DNA from: Ignavibacteriota bacterium
GTDB lineage: Bacteria; Bacteroidota; Ignavibacteria; Ignavibacteriales; Melioribacteraceae
Direction: 5' to 3'
DNA: 64,000 bases
Assembly (NCBI GenBank): GCA_016708125.1
Contig: JADJGF010000001.1
Coordinates: 3,246,001 to 3,310,000, forward strand
Shown: one piece after another, positions 17,015 to 26,743 of the stretch
Numbering within the stretch: position 1 is the first letter of the stretch
Layout: each line of letters starts with the position of its first letter
Translations under genes and position numbers: made by a program
The notes under the pieces: model-generated
What the model was told of the DNA's origin: nothing
What the model saw: only the letters and a program-made list of their open reading frames with translations
The model's database searches: none

Positions 17015-18049
17015 ATGAAAAAAATTATTTTATTGTTTTCAGTAATACTTTCCGGAATTAGTTTCTTTTCCGGTTGCACAACAGAAAAAAAAGAAGCAAA
17101 AAATATGGAACAAATTTATAAGGAAGAAGGAATTCCGGTTAGAGTTAAAGAAGCTGTAAAATCAAATTTTACGAAAGAGCTTACTTACAATTCCATTCTT
17201 TCCGGAATTGAAGAATCTTCTGCAAGCGCAAGCATGGGAGGAAGAATTGAAAAAGTTTTAACTAAAGTCGGCGATTTTGTAAAAAAAGATCAAGTGCTTT
17301 TTACATTCCCGGCTGATGCTCCGGGTACTCAATATTTTCAAGCTCAATCCGCATATGAAAATGCAAAAAGTACTTATGAAAGGTACAAAACTTTGCATGA
17401 AGTTGGCGGAGTTTCTGCTCAAAATTTAGATAATATAAAAACTCAATTTGAAGTTAATAGAGCAAATTGGGAAACTGTTCGAAAAGTTGTAAATGTTCTT
17501 GCGCCAATAACCGGCTATGTAACAAAAGTTTCAGTTGTCGAATCAGAAGATGTTAGAAAAGAAACCGTGCTTGCAACCGTTGCTGATTTACGCAAACTTA
17601 AAGCAAGCATTCAAGTTTCTGAAGAAGAAATAAATGATGTTAGAAAAGGTGGAAAAGCTTATGCAGAATGGCAAGGTTTGAAAATTCCGGGAATAATTTC
17701 TCAAGTTGATATGGCAATGGATCCGATGACACAATCATTTAATGCTGATATAATTTTTGAAAATCCTAATGCTCAAATTAAAGCGGGAATTACCGCAGAT
17801 ATTACAATTGTGAATGAAAAAAAAGGTGCCGAATCTATTACACTTGAACGAAAAGATTTAATTAAAAAAGGAAATGATTTTTATGTTTATGTTTTTCAAG
17901 ATGGAAAATCTGTAATGAAAAAAGTTGAAGTTGGTAAATCAAGCGGTATTAATGTTGAAATATTATCGGGAATAAATGAGGGCGAAAAAGTTATAACAGA
18001 AGGTCAGACATTTTTAGATAACAACTCAAAAGTTAAGATTATTAATTAG
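17015..18049 (+). CDS. RND efflux periplasmic adaptor (membrane fusion lipoprotein)
   Basis: A 344-residue HlyD/AcrA-type adaptor joining permease to TolC channel. It has a lipobox with C21 (SFFSGC), so it is anchored as a lipoprotein. Next come the biotinyl-lipoyl half motifs (GGRIEKVLTKVGDFVKKDQV and LAPITGYVTKVSVVESEDV), a helical hairpin between them (~110-155) and the beta-barrel domain (~200-270), ending with EKVITEGQTFLDNNSKVKI. An AGAGGAATTA ribosome site precedes the start, and the permease begins 9 bases after the stop. Confidence 0.93.
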   Translation: MKKIILLFSVILSGISFFSGCTTEKKEAKNMEQIYKEEGIPVRVKEAVKSNFTKELTYNSILSGIEESSASASMGGRIEKVLTKVGDFVKKDQVLFTFPADAPGTQYFQAQSAYENAKSTYERYKTLHEVGGVSAQNLDNIKTQFEVNRANWETVRKVVNVLAPITGYVTKVSVVESEDVRKETVLATVADLRKLKASIQVSEEEINDVRKGGKAYAEWQGLKIPGIISQVDMAMDPMTQSFNADIIFENPNAQIKAGITADITIVNEKKGAESITLERKDLIKKGNDFYVYVFQDGKSVMKKVEVGKSSGINVEILSGINEGEKVITEGQTFLDNNSKVKIIN

Positions 18050-18058
18050 GAGAACGTA

Positions 18059-21000
18059 ATGAAAATTTCTGATTTATCTATAAATAGACCAATAATGATG
18101 AGCATGTTTTTATTGGTTCTGGTGCTGTTCGGAACAATTTCTTACTTTTCTCTAAAGTTGGATTTAATGCCCGATGTTGATATACCTTATGTAACAATTC
18201 AAACAGTTTATCCCGGTGCTGGACCGCAAGAAATTGAAACTCAAGTTTCGAAAAAAATAGAAGATGCCGTTTCGTCAGTTAGTCAAATAAAATCTTTAAC
18301 TTCTTATTCTTTAGAAGGAGTTTCAATTGTTGTTGTAGAGTTTGAACTTGATAAAGATATTGATATTGCAAATCAAGAAGTGAAAGATAACGTTGATGGA
18401 ATAATCAGCAATTTACCAACTGATATAAAAACTCCGGTAATTAAGAAAATTGATTTTGGTGCTCAGCCTGTTGTGGATTTGGTTCTTTCTGGTGATAAAT
18501 CTCCAGTTGAACTTTACGAAATTGCTGAGAAAAAATTAAAAGATAGATTTTCTCAAATTGATGGAGTTGGTAATGTAAATATTCTCGGAGGTCAGCAGAG
18601 AGAAATTCGTGTTGAGCTTGATAATAGAATTGTATATCAAAATGTGCTTTCACTTCCTCAATTAAATCAATTGCTAAGTGCTGAAAATATGGATATTCCC
18701 GGCGGGCAAATTCAAAGAGAATCACAAGAATATTCTTCACGTGTAAAAGGAAAATTTTCTTCAATTGATGAAATGAAAAAACTCCAAATTCAGACTTTAT
18801 TTGGACCAAAAGAATTAGGCAAATTGGCAAATGTAAAAGATGATGGAAAGGAAATTAGAATAAGAAGTACTTATTTAAATAATCTTGCAAAAACCAAAGA
18901 TGAAAATGTTGTATTCTTATCCTTAATTAAAGCTGCCGATGGAAATACTGTTGAACTTGCAAAATCAGTTTATGAACTTTTACCTCAATTAAAAGAAGAA
19001 CTTCCAAAGGGAATTAATTTGGAAGTAATAACAGATAAATCAGAATTTATTAGTGCATCCGTTGAAGATACACTTGGCAACATTGGTATGGGAATTATTC
19101 TTACTGCATTAGTACTTTTATTTTTCTTACATGATTTAAGATCTACAATAATAGTTGCTTTATCAATGCCGTTCTCAATAATCTCAACGTTTTTACTAAT
19201 GGATTTATCCGGATTCTCTCTCAACGTAATGTCTTTAATGGGATTATCAACATCAATTGGAACTCTTGTTGCAAACTCAATTGTTGTTTTGGAAAATATT
19301 TTCCGTCATAAAGATATGGGGCATAATAGAAAAGAAGCCGCCGCAAAAGGAACTTCGGAAGTATTTGTTGCTGTTATTGCATCAACAATGACAAACATTG
19401 TAGTATTTGTACCGATTGCAAATATGTCAAGTTTAATTGGACAATTTTTTAGAGAATTTGCGTTAACTGTAACTTTTGCAACAATATTTTCAATTGTTGT
19501 TTCTTTTACATTAACACCAATGTTAGCAGCATTGATATTGCCCGAACGCGATACAAAAAAACATAAAATTGGTGAAATGTTAGAAAAAATGTTTAAAAGT
19601 TGGGAAGTTACTTATAAAAAAATGTTAGCTGTTGTAATTAAAAATAGAGTAAATAGTGCAATCACAATTGCAATATCCATTGTGTTTTTCTTTTTCAGTT
19701 TGTTTGTTGCATCAAAATTAAGTTTTGAGTTTATGCCGTCGCTGGATGAAGGAATGATAAATATTCAAGTTGAACTTCCGCAAGGATATAATTTGGAAGA
19801 AACCGCAAATTTATTGAATGAAACCGAAAAAAGAATTACATCACACAAAGAAGTTAAACATGTTCTTACTCAAATGGGAAAAATTAGCGATCTTGATCAA
19901 GGAACAAATATTGCATTGATGAAAATTGAATTAGTTCCAGCAGAACAAAGATCAATTTCTACCAAAGATATGGTTAGCAACTATATGTGGGAATTATCAA
20001 CAATTCCAAATGCAATGTTTAGAATATCTTCTGTGCAGAGTGCCGGAAGCAGCGGAGAGCCGCCTATTACTTTTTTCTTAAAAGGTGTTGAAAATTCTAA
20101 GTTGGAAGAAATTAAACAAGATTTGTTTTCACGAATGAAAAATATTCCGGGATTAACAAATTTAAATACAAGTTCTCGTTCGGGAAAACCGGAAATAACT
20201 TTAATTCCCGATAGAATAAAATTGGCAAGTGCTGGATTAACAGTTTACGATTTAGCTATGACATTACGCGCAAGTATGGAAGGATTAACCACAACTAAAT
20301 ATTCTGAAAATGGTGAGGAATATGATATTCGTGTAACACTTGCTGATGAATCAGTTGATTCACCGGAAAAAATTGGAAACCTAACAATTGTTTCGCGAGT
20401 TGGAAAATTTAAAATGAATCAACTTGCAGAAATTAATTTTACAGATGGATACAGCAGAATCTTACATCGTGATAAAGCAAAAACAATACAATTTACCGGA
20501 GATGTTGCAACCGGTTATGCTCTCGGTGATATTACAAATTCAATAGAAAATGAAATTGAAAAAACAAATTTACCTAATGGATATTCAGTTAAATGGTCTG
20601 GTGCAGCCGAAATGATGGGACAAGCAATTATGGATATGGGCTTTGCATTCATGATTGCATTTATTTTAACATTCATGCTTTTAGCTGCAATTTTGGAAAG
20701 TATTACACAACCGTTAATGATTTTAGGAACAATTCCACTTGCTTTAATTGGAGTGTTTTTAGCAATGTATATTTCCGGATTGAATTTAAGCGTTATGGCA
20801 ATGCTTTCAATTGTTATGTTAATTGGAATTGTAGTAAATAATGCAATTTTAATTTTAGATTATACAAATGTTTTTATCAAAAAAGGAATGTCTGTTAAAG
20901 AAGCTTTGCTTGAAGCAGCTCCAACAAAATTAAAACCAATATTAATGTCAACAATTGCAATTGTACTTGGTATGGCTCCTATGGCTTTGGGAATTGGTTC

Positions 21001-21148
21001 TGCCGGAAAAGAATTTAGACAGCCAATCGGCGTTGTAAGTATTGGCGGATTAATAGTTTCCGGAATTTTAACAATGTACATAATACCAGCGGTTTTGGAA
21101 TTAGTTCACAGAGAAAAAAAAGTTGTTGAGGTAAAAAATGAAAAATAA
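18059..21148 (+). CDS. RND (AcrB/HAE1-like) efflux permease
   Basis: A 1029-residue inner-membrane pump, full length for AcrB-type permeases, with 12 membrane helices and two large periplasmic loops (INRPIMMSMFLLVLVLFGTI at the start). The helix 4 motif, normally GLLVDDAIVVVEN, reads GTLVANSIVVLEN here. The two proton-relay aspartates are A405 and N406, and the helix 10 lysine (AKNAI in AcrB) is N927 (VVNNAI). The rest looks intact, so this is probably a working pump of a subgroup with different ion coupling. It overlaps the TolC gene by 11 bases. Confidence 0.94.
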   Translation: MKISDLSINRPIMMSMFLLVLVLFGTISYFSLKLDLMPDVDIPYVTIQTVYPGAGPQEIETQVSKKIEDAVSSVSQIKSLTSYSLEGVSIVVVEFELDKDIDIANQEVKDNVDGIISNLPTDIKTPVIKKIDFGAQPVVDLVLSGDKSPVELYEIAEKKLKDRFSQIDGVGNVNILGGQQREIRVELDNRIVYQNVLSLPQLNQLLSAENMDIPGGQIQRESQEYSSRVKGKFSSIDEMKKLQIQTLFGPKELGKLANVKDDGKEIRIRSTYLNNLAKTKDENVVFLSLIKAADGNTVELAKSVYELLPQLKEELPKGINLEVITDKSEFISASVEDTLGNIGMGIILTALVLLFFLHDLRSTIIVALSMPFSIISTFLLMDLSGFSLNVMSLMGLSTSIGTLVANSIVVLENIFRHKDMGHNRKEAAAKGTSEVFVAVIASTMTNIVVFVPIANMSSLIGQFFREFALTVTFATIFSIVVSFTLTPMLAALILPERDTKKHKIGEMLEKMFKSWEVTYKKMLAVVIKNRVNSAITIAISIVFFFFSLFVASKLSFEFMPSLDEGMINIQVELPQGYNLEETANLLNETEKRITSHKEVKHVLTQMGKISDLDQGTNIALMKIELVPAEQRSISTKDMVSNYMWELSTIPNAMFRISSVQSAGSSGEPPITFFLKGVENSKLEEIKQDLFSRMKNIPGLTNLNTSSRSGKPEITLIPDRIKLASAGLTVYDLAMTLRASMEGLTTTKYSENGEEYDIRVTLADESVDSPEKIGNLTIVSRVGKFKMNQLAEINFTDGYSRILHRDKAKTIQFTGDVATGYALGDITNSIENEIEKTNLPNGYSVKWSGAAEMMGQAIMDMGFAFMIAFILTFMLLAAILESITQPLMILGTIPLALIGVFLAMYISGLNLSVMAMLSIVMLIGIVVNNAILILDYTNVFIKKGMSVKEALLEAAPTKLKPILMSTIAIVLGMAPMALGIGSAGKEFRQPIGVVSIGGLIVSGILTMYIIPAVLELVHREKKVVEVKNEK

Positions 21149-22448
21149 ATTTTTGATTTTATTCACATTTATTTTTGCTGCACAATTTAATGCGCAAACT
21201 TATGATATAAATTCTTTTTTGGATTTAGTGAAAATAAATAATAAAGATATTCAGATTGCATTGAAAGATTTGGAAATTGCAGAAACTCAAGATGCGCAAG
21301 CCCGAGCTAATGCTTATCCTCAAATTTCTGCCAAAGCTGGTTATAATAGAAATTTAAAAGATGCATTTTTATTTGTTGATTTTGGTTCCTTAATGGGTGA
21401 ATCAACCGGCGCTCCGTCAAAATTCAAAATTAATTATAAAAATGAATTTAGTGCGCAAGCTGTTGTATCTCAGCAAGTATTTAATTTTTCTGTTTTCAAT
21501 GCAATTAAAGCAGCAGAGCAATATCAGAAATTAACTGATTATGTTTTTGATGCAACTTTGCAAGGGATTTTAAATGGAAGCAAAAAAGCTTTTTATCAAA
21601 CTTTATTGTTAAAGAAAGTTCATGAAGTAAATAAAGAAGCTGCAAAAAATGCAGAAGAAAATTATTTAATTATGAAAAAGAAATATGATACCGGACTTGC
21701 TTCGGAATTTGAAATGCTTCAAGCAGAAGTTCGCTGGCAAAATAATATTCCTTTGGTTACACAATCGGAAAGAAATTATAATTTGGCTGTAAATAGTTTG
21801 AAATTATTAGCCGGATTAAAACCCGAAGAAAATTTTGAAATAATTGGCGAGCTAAATAAAGTTGAAGATAAACCGCAAATGTTGGAACTTCAAGATGTTT
21901 TAACAAATCGCCCGGATTATAATGCTTTGCTTTGGGAAAAGAATTTGCGTGAGACAAATGTTGATGTTGAATATTCGGGACATTTGCCTTCGCTGTATGC
22001 AAGTTTTGCATATCAATTTTCTTCGCAATCTGATTATTTTCAATTTGATAGAGTAAATAATTATTTAATTGCCGGATTAACTTTGAACATTCCAATATTT
22101 ACCGGATGGAATACAAGTGCAAAAGTTCAGAAAGCAAGAATTGAAGCTGAGCAATCTGAAATAAAATTATCAAAAACTGAAAATGAAATATTTATTCAAA
22201 TAAAAAATTTGGATTTAAAATTAAAAGAAGCAGAAAAGAGAATAGTATCTGCGGAAACAACTTTCAAAATTGCAAAAAAAGCTTTTGATATTGCAAAAAT
22301 AAGTTCGGAAAATGGATTGGCAACTCAGTTGGAATTAAAAGATGCAAGTGTTGGTTATGATCAAGCCCAGCTTAATTATTTTGCCGCAATTTATGAATAT
22401 TTGGAATCCTATTTTGATTGGGAATTAGCCGTAGGAATTAATAAATAA
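21138..22448 (+). CDS. TolC-family outer-membrane efflux channel
   Basis: A 436-residue outer-membrane channel subunit with a signal peptide (MKNKFLILFTFIFAAQFNAQ). It carries the duplicated helical-hairpin pattern of the OEP family: IALKDLEIAETQDAQARANA with YPQISAKAGYN, then DVEYSGHLPSLYASFAYQF and the second long helices rich in Glu, Lys and Ala. It would complete the tripartite pump with the two upstream proteins. The start overlaps the permease end by 11 bases, implying coupling, and a hairpin terminator follows. Confidence 0.93.
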   Translation: MKNKFLILFTFIFAAQFNAQTYDINSFLDLVKINNKDIQIALKDLEIAETQDAQARANAYPQISAKAGYNRNLKDAFLFVDFGSLMGESTGAPSKFKINYKNEFSAQAVVSQQVFNFSVFNAIKAAEQYQKLTDYVFDATLQGILNGSKKAFYQTLLLKKVHEVNKEAAKNAEENYLIMKKKYDTGLASEFEMLQAEVRWQNNIPLVTQSERNYNLAVNSLKLLAGLKPEENFEIIGELNKVEDKPQMLELQDVLTNRPDYNALLWEKNLRETNVDVEYSGHLPSLYASFAYQFSSQSDYFQFDRVNNYLIAGLTLNIPIFTGWNTSAKVQKARIEAEQSEIKLSKTENEIFIQIKNLDLKLKEAEKRIVSAETTFKIAKKAFDIAKISSENGLATQLELKDASVGYDQAQLNYFAAIYEYLESYFDWELAVGINK

Positions 22449-22463
22449 AAAATCATATTGAAG

Positions 22464-22497
22464 AATAAAAGCTTGGTTTTTAAACTGAGCTTTTATT
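22464..22497 (+). terminator. intrinsic terminator of the efflux operon (bidirectional)
   Basis: AATAAAAGCT (22464-22473) pairs with AGCTTTTATT (22488-22497), with an inner GTTT/AAAC stem. The flanking A- and T-rich arms let it work in both directions, which fits the convergent efflux and GH36 genes. Confidence 0.75.
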
Positions 22498-22526
22498 TGA
22501 ATATAAATAGTTACAGTGAAATATTT

Positions 22527-24995
22527 TTATTTAAAACTCTCGTTAAAATTAATTTCCCAATTTACATTTTCACTTTTCTCAAATTTTACATGAACGCGAA
22601 CAATATTATCATCCATAAATTTGAGTGAATAGTTTTCAAAATCATGATGAATTGAATTTCTTCCTTGTACCCAATTTTGTCCGCCCGGAATATAAACTGC
22701 AACATTATGAGATGTATTTAAAATTCCTAAAGAACTTCCGGAAATTGTATTTTTTTCAGAGTTCCAAAATATATTTTCAACTTCGTGAGCACCTTGCAAA
22801 ATATGTCGATCAGTAGAAATGAATTGTGGATTTCCGGTTTTTTCATGAAGTGATAATAAAGTTACACTTTGCGGAAGCAATTTAATTTTTAATGAATTTG
22901 AAATTTCACCAACAAACTTTTCCATCCAAAAATCATAACCCAAATAAATTGTTTTGGGATTTAACCATAGTCTTTCAAAAGAAATTTCTTTTACAACTAA
23001 ATCTTCACTTGGATTAAAAATTCCAACTACATTCCACTCTGCAAATGATTTTTTAATTTTAGTGATAAAAATATTTTGTTTATCATTATCAAATAAATCA
23101 ACCGGTTTTGCGGCTTCACCAAATTGCGGTAGAATTTTTTTTAAAATTTCTAAACGAGAAAAATCCAAATCTGAAAGTCGATCACCGGAAATTATATTTC
23201 CGCCGCTTAATCCAATTATTGTTGCGGCTGCTTGCGCTTGTGGAATTGACAAATGATTTATACAAATATGATCAGCATCATTTACCCAAGTGTTTTTATG
23301 AAAATAATATCTCTTTGCAGCAGCCGGTGCACTGCTTGCAGAATCCAAAAAATATTGCTGCCAAGCAGCTTTTGAATAACCGTAATTTTGATCAAGTTCG
23401 ATGCGCATACTATCAATAAACCCGACAGAAACATTTCCCGGACCGCAATCATTTATATGTTTTTCATTTCCAATTGCATTTCTAATAATTTCAAAACCTT
23501 TTCTGTAAACTTGCGCTGGTGTTGCCGTTAAATCATTGAAATGATGTGCAGAGAAAATTGACCATGCAACAAAATCAATTTTAATCATTTCATAACCCCA
23601 AACATTTCCAATTTTATCAAATAAATTATAAAACCATTTTTCCGCCTCCGGATGTGTAATATCCAAACAATAACGTTTTTGGTTTTCATTCTTTGCCCAA
23701 TCCGTATCTAAACTTGGCCAAGGTCCAACTCGAAGAAAATTTCCATTTTTATCTTTCAAAAACCAATCTGGATTTTTCTGAAAAATTTCCACTGGTTCCG
23801 AAACCAAATAAGGAGCAATCCAAAGCCCGGGTTTTAATCCATAATATTTTATCTTTTCTGCAAGCCATTTCATTCCATGAGGAAATTTTGTATTCCCTTC
23901 CCAATCGCCATGATAACGCTGATAGCCTTCATCAATCTGAATATATTCTAAACCGTATTGCTTCAAATTTTTAGAAACAAATTCTGCGTTGCGAACAACC
24001 TCATCTTCAGTGATATGTTCATATGTATAGAACCAATTGCACCAGCCGTTAATTGTGGAATTTGTTCTTGCAGAATTTAAAACTCCCGTTACTCTTGCAA
24101 AATCTTCCAAAGCATTATATGGAGTTTGAGAAATATTTATCATGAATCGATTTGAAGAAATATCTTTACCGGATTTTAAAATTGTTCCCGGTGCAAAAAC
24201 TGATTCCGTGTATATTGAAATATTATTTTGTGAATTTTTTGAAACAACAATTTCTCCAAGTCCGTTTTGGTTATCTACAAATCCGCAGACTAACCCCTCT
24301 TTATCATATCCACGAAAAAATCCAATATTCCACCAACTTCTAATCCGATTTTCCGCGGGGTAATTAAATTCCGGAGAAATATTTCCACCTTTAGTTGGAC
24401 CATACGGCGTTGGCTCTTTGTAAGGTTTTCCAAATTCATGAATCATTCCTACATCGTAATACATTGCACCGTTTGTTAAAACTTTGCTTGTATTAATCCA
24501 AGAAAGTGAACTTCCAATTTCTTCAATTGCACATATTGGCTCAATACTTTTTATATTGAAATTTTTGGAAGAAACATTTTTGCACTTAGCTTCAATAATT
24601 ATGTTATTCCAATTTTCATAAAGTGAAAAGGAAGTATGAAAATCTAAATCACCATTTAAATCTTTGGAATAAACTTCTAACTTTTTTCCTTTGCCAAGTT
24701 TATCATCAATGTTTTTTGTAGATAAAATGTGAGAATAATTTTTCTGCGAAATTGAAATTTTACCAAAATTTAAATTTGCTCTAACTGTTGCATTTAAAAC
24801 TAAAAAATCCCCATTCATTTGATGAATATTAAATCTTCCGGCTTTTTCATCAAAGTATATTGAGAAAAAATCATTACTAATTTGCGGATTTTCACTGCTA
24901 AAAAAGGTTGAGTTGAGCGGATTAATAAAAGCTAATGAAGCACTCGTAACAGAAATTTTTTTTATAAACTCTCTTCGATTGAAAGAATCCGACAT
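22527..24995 (-). CDS. Tat-exported GH36-like alpha-galactosidase
   Basis: An 822-residue glycoside hydrolase. The N-terminus has a twin-arginine signal (FNRREFIKKISVTSASLAF), predicting export of the folded protein. An N-terminal beta-supersandwich (~30-300) is followed by the (beta/alpha)8 barrel (~305-650) and a C-terminal beta domain. GH36/melibiase motifs visible are YIQIDEGYQ, GLWIAPYLV, the nucleophile region MIKIDFV (D474) and MRIELD with probable acid/base D535. It follows the sugar transporter on the same strand (39-base gap). A near-identical orphan copy of its last 36 codons is at 8042-8173. Alpha-galactosidase activity is inferred from the family. Confidence 0.87.
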   Translation of the reverse strand: MSDSFNRREFIKKISVTSASLAFINPLNSTFFSSENPQISNDFFSIYFDEKAGRFNIHQMNGDFLVLNATVRANLNFGKISISQKNYSHILSTKNIDDKLGKGKKLEVYSKDLNGDLDFHTSFSLYENWNNIIIEAKCKNVSSKNFNIKSIEPICAIEEIGSSLSWINTSKVLTNGAMYYDVGMIHEFGKPYKEPTPYGPTKGGNISPEFNYPAENRIRSWWNIGFFRGYDKEGLVCGFVDNQNGLGEIVVSKNSQNNISIYTESVFAPGTILKSGKDISSNRFMINISQTPYNALEDFARVTGVLNSARTNSTINGWCNWFYTYEHITEDEVVRNAEFVSKNLKQYGLEYIQIDEGYQRYHGDWEGNTKFPHGMKWLAEKIKYYGLKPGLWIAPYLVSEPVEIFQKNPDWFLKDKNGNFLRVGPWPSLDTDWAKNENQKRYCLDITHPEAEKWFYNLFDKIGNVWGYEMIKIDFVAWSIFSAHHFNDLTATPAQVYRKGFEIIRNAIGNEKHINDCGPGNVSVGFIDSMRIELDQNYGYSKAAWQQYFLDSASSAPAAAKRYYFHKNTWVNDADHICINHLSIPQAQAAATIIGLSGGNIISGDRLSDLDFSRLEILKKILPQFGEAAKPVDLFDNDKQNIFITKIKKSFAEWNVVGIFNPSEDLVVKEISFERLWLNPKTIYLGYDFWMEKFVGEISNSLKIKLLPQSVTLLSLHEKTGNPQFISTDRHILQGAHEVENIFWNSEKNTISGSSLGILNTSHNVAVYIPGGQNWVQGRNSIHHDFENYSLKFMDDNIVRVHVKFEKSENVNWEINFNESFK

Positions 24996-25034
24996 AAATA
25001 TTATTCCTTATGTTGCCACGAATTCACGAATATT

Positions 25035-26534
25035 TTAATCAACATCATCAACAAACAGAACTAATAATCCGGCTATTACCATTGAAATTCCACCAAGAAT
25101 TAAAGCAAAAATTGCATGATTATCAAAAAGATTTTTTACAAAAAATCCTAAAATTGCGGCAGCTGTAATTTGAGGAATTACAATAAAGAAATTAAAAATT
25201 CCCATGTAAACTCCCATTTTTTCTGCCGGTAAAGAACCGGTTAAAATAGCGTAAGGCATTGCCAAAATTGAAGCCCAAGCTAATCCAATTCCAAGTTCGG
25301 AAATAAGCAATAAATTTGGATCTTTAATTAGGTAGAACGAAGCCAAACTTAATCCGCCAATAATTAAGCTAATAAGATGAACAGTTTTTCGCGAAGTTTT
25401 TTTAGCCATCCACATAATTGCAAATGCCATAATTGCAGCAAATCCATTATAGACAGCCATTAAAATTCCAACCCAATCTGCGCCTTCATTATACAATTCT
25501 GATGAAGTATCAACTGCTCCGTATATGTGTCTTGTTACTGCTGGCGTTGTGTAAATCCACATTGCAAAAAGTGCAAACCATGAAAAAAATTGTACGTATG
25601 AAAGTTGTTTCATTGTTTTCGGCATATTGTACAAATCATTTATAATAGAAAGCAGTCCGGATTTAGATTTGTTCTTTGCAAAACTTCCGGCTAAAATTTG
25701 TAATAATCCAAATGCAGAAACTCCACCGAAAAGAACGTACAATCCTAAATCAATGTAAATGAAATTTGCAAAAATGAGAAGTAAAATTACTCCGGCAACG
25801 GTCCAAGCAATTCCATTTTTATATAAGAATGTTGAATTAACATTTAAAGATTTTTCAAGATTTTTCTTTCCGAATTTTACAGAAGTTTCTTCAGAATATA
25901 ATTTTAATTCTTCCGGAGAATATTCTTTTGATTTTAAGACTGTCCACAGTACAGCGAGAAAAAAAACTGTTCCGCCGATATAAAATGAAAATTTAACTGA
26001 GTCCGGAATTTCACCGGTTGGTGCCGTGTTTGAAATCCCAAGCCAATTTGTCATTATATACGGAAGTGCTGATGCAACAATTGCCCCAGTTCCAATAAAA
26101 AAACTTTGCATGGAAAATCCGGTTGTACGCTGTTCTGAAGGAAGCATATCTCCCACAAAAGCTCTGAAAGGTTCCATGGATACATTTATAGATGCATCCA
26201 TTATCCAAAGCATTCCGGCAGCAAACCAAAGTAAAGGAGAATTTGGCATAATGAACAAAGCTAATGAAGCTAAAATTGCTCCGACTAAAAAATATGGTCG
26301 TCGTCTCCCAAGTTTGCCCCAAGTGTTATCACTCATGTGACCTATAATTGGCTGAATAATTAATCCGGTAACCGGAGCTGCAATCCATAATATCGGGATT
26401 TCATCAATGTTTGCACCAAGCGTTTCAAAAATTCTGCTCACATTTGCATTTTGCAAAGCGAAGCCAAATTGAATTCCTAAAAATCCAAAACTCATATTCC
26501 AAATTTGCCAGAAGCTTAATTGCGGTTTTTTCAA
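25035..26534 (-). CDS. MFS sugar transporter, SLC45-like
   Basis: A 499-residue inner-membrane transporter with about 12 helices. It shows WIAAPVTGLIIQPIIGHMSD, the loop signature GKLGRRRPY, and the internal SLC45-type features shared with the paralogue at 5226-6731. The start is TTG 26534, preceded by AGGTG. It is first in a two-gene unit with the GH36 enzyme, so galactose, or galactosides such as melibiose and raffinose, are the likely cargo. Divergent from the prenyl synthase gene across a 209-base AT-rich gap in which I see no convincing site. Confidence 0.86.
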   Translation of the reverse strand: MKKPQLSFWQIWNMSFGFLGIQFGFALQNANVSRIFETLGANIDEIPILWIAAPVTGLIIQPIIGHMSDNTWGKLGRRRPYFLVGAILASLALFIMPNSPLLWFAAGMLWIMDASINVSMEPFRAFVGDMLPSEQRTTGFSMQSFFIGTGAIVASALPYIMTNWLGISNTAPTGEIPDSVKFSFYIGGTVFFLAVLWTVLKSKEYSPEELKLYSEETSVKFGKKNLEKSLNVNSTFLYKNGIAWTVAGVILLLIFANFIYIDLGLYVLFGGVSAFGLLQILAGSFAKNKSKSGLLSIINDLYNMPKTMKQLSYVQFFSWFALFAMWIYTTPAVTRHIYGAVDTSSELYNEGADWVGILMAVYNGFAAIMAFAIMWMAKKTSRKTVHLISLIIGGLSLASFYLIKDPNLLLISELGIGLAWASILAMPYAILTGSLPAEKMGVYMGIFNFFIVIPQITAAAILGFFVKNLFDNHAIFALILGGISMVIAGLLVLFVDDVD

Positions 26535-26743
26535 GTTACACCTACTGATTTTTATTTTCTTTTGATTAAATTAACTAAAATTAAATATCAAAAAAATTAT
26601 GAAGCTGAATTTTTAAATTAAATTTTTTGTCAAAAATCCAAAAAGTGAAAATAAAGTTAAAAATTTGCTGTTGGCTATAAAGGAATTTATAATAAATATT
26701 TATATATTTATTAAACAGATAACTAATAAGGTAATATTAATTA

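Noticed and set aside
22625..24363. Several plus-strand open frames of 60-100 codons opposite the GH36 gene
   Set aside because: The minus-strand GH36 frame is intact with catalytic motifs. The opposite frames lack ribosome sites and recognisable domains and are shadows of its codon bias.
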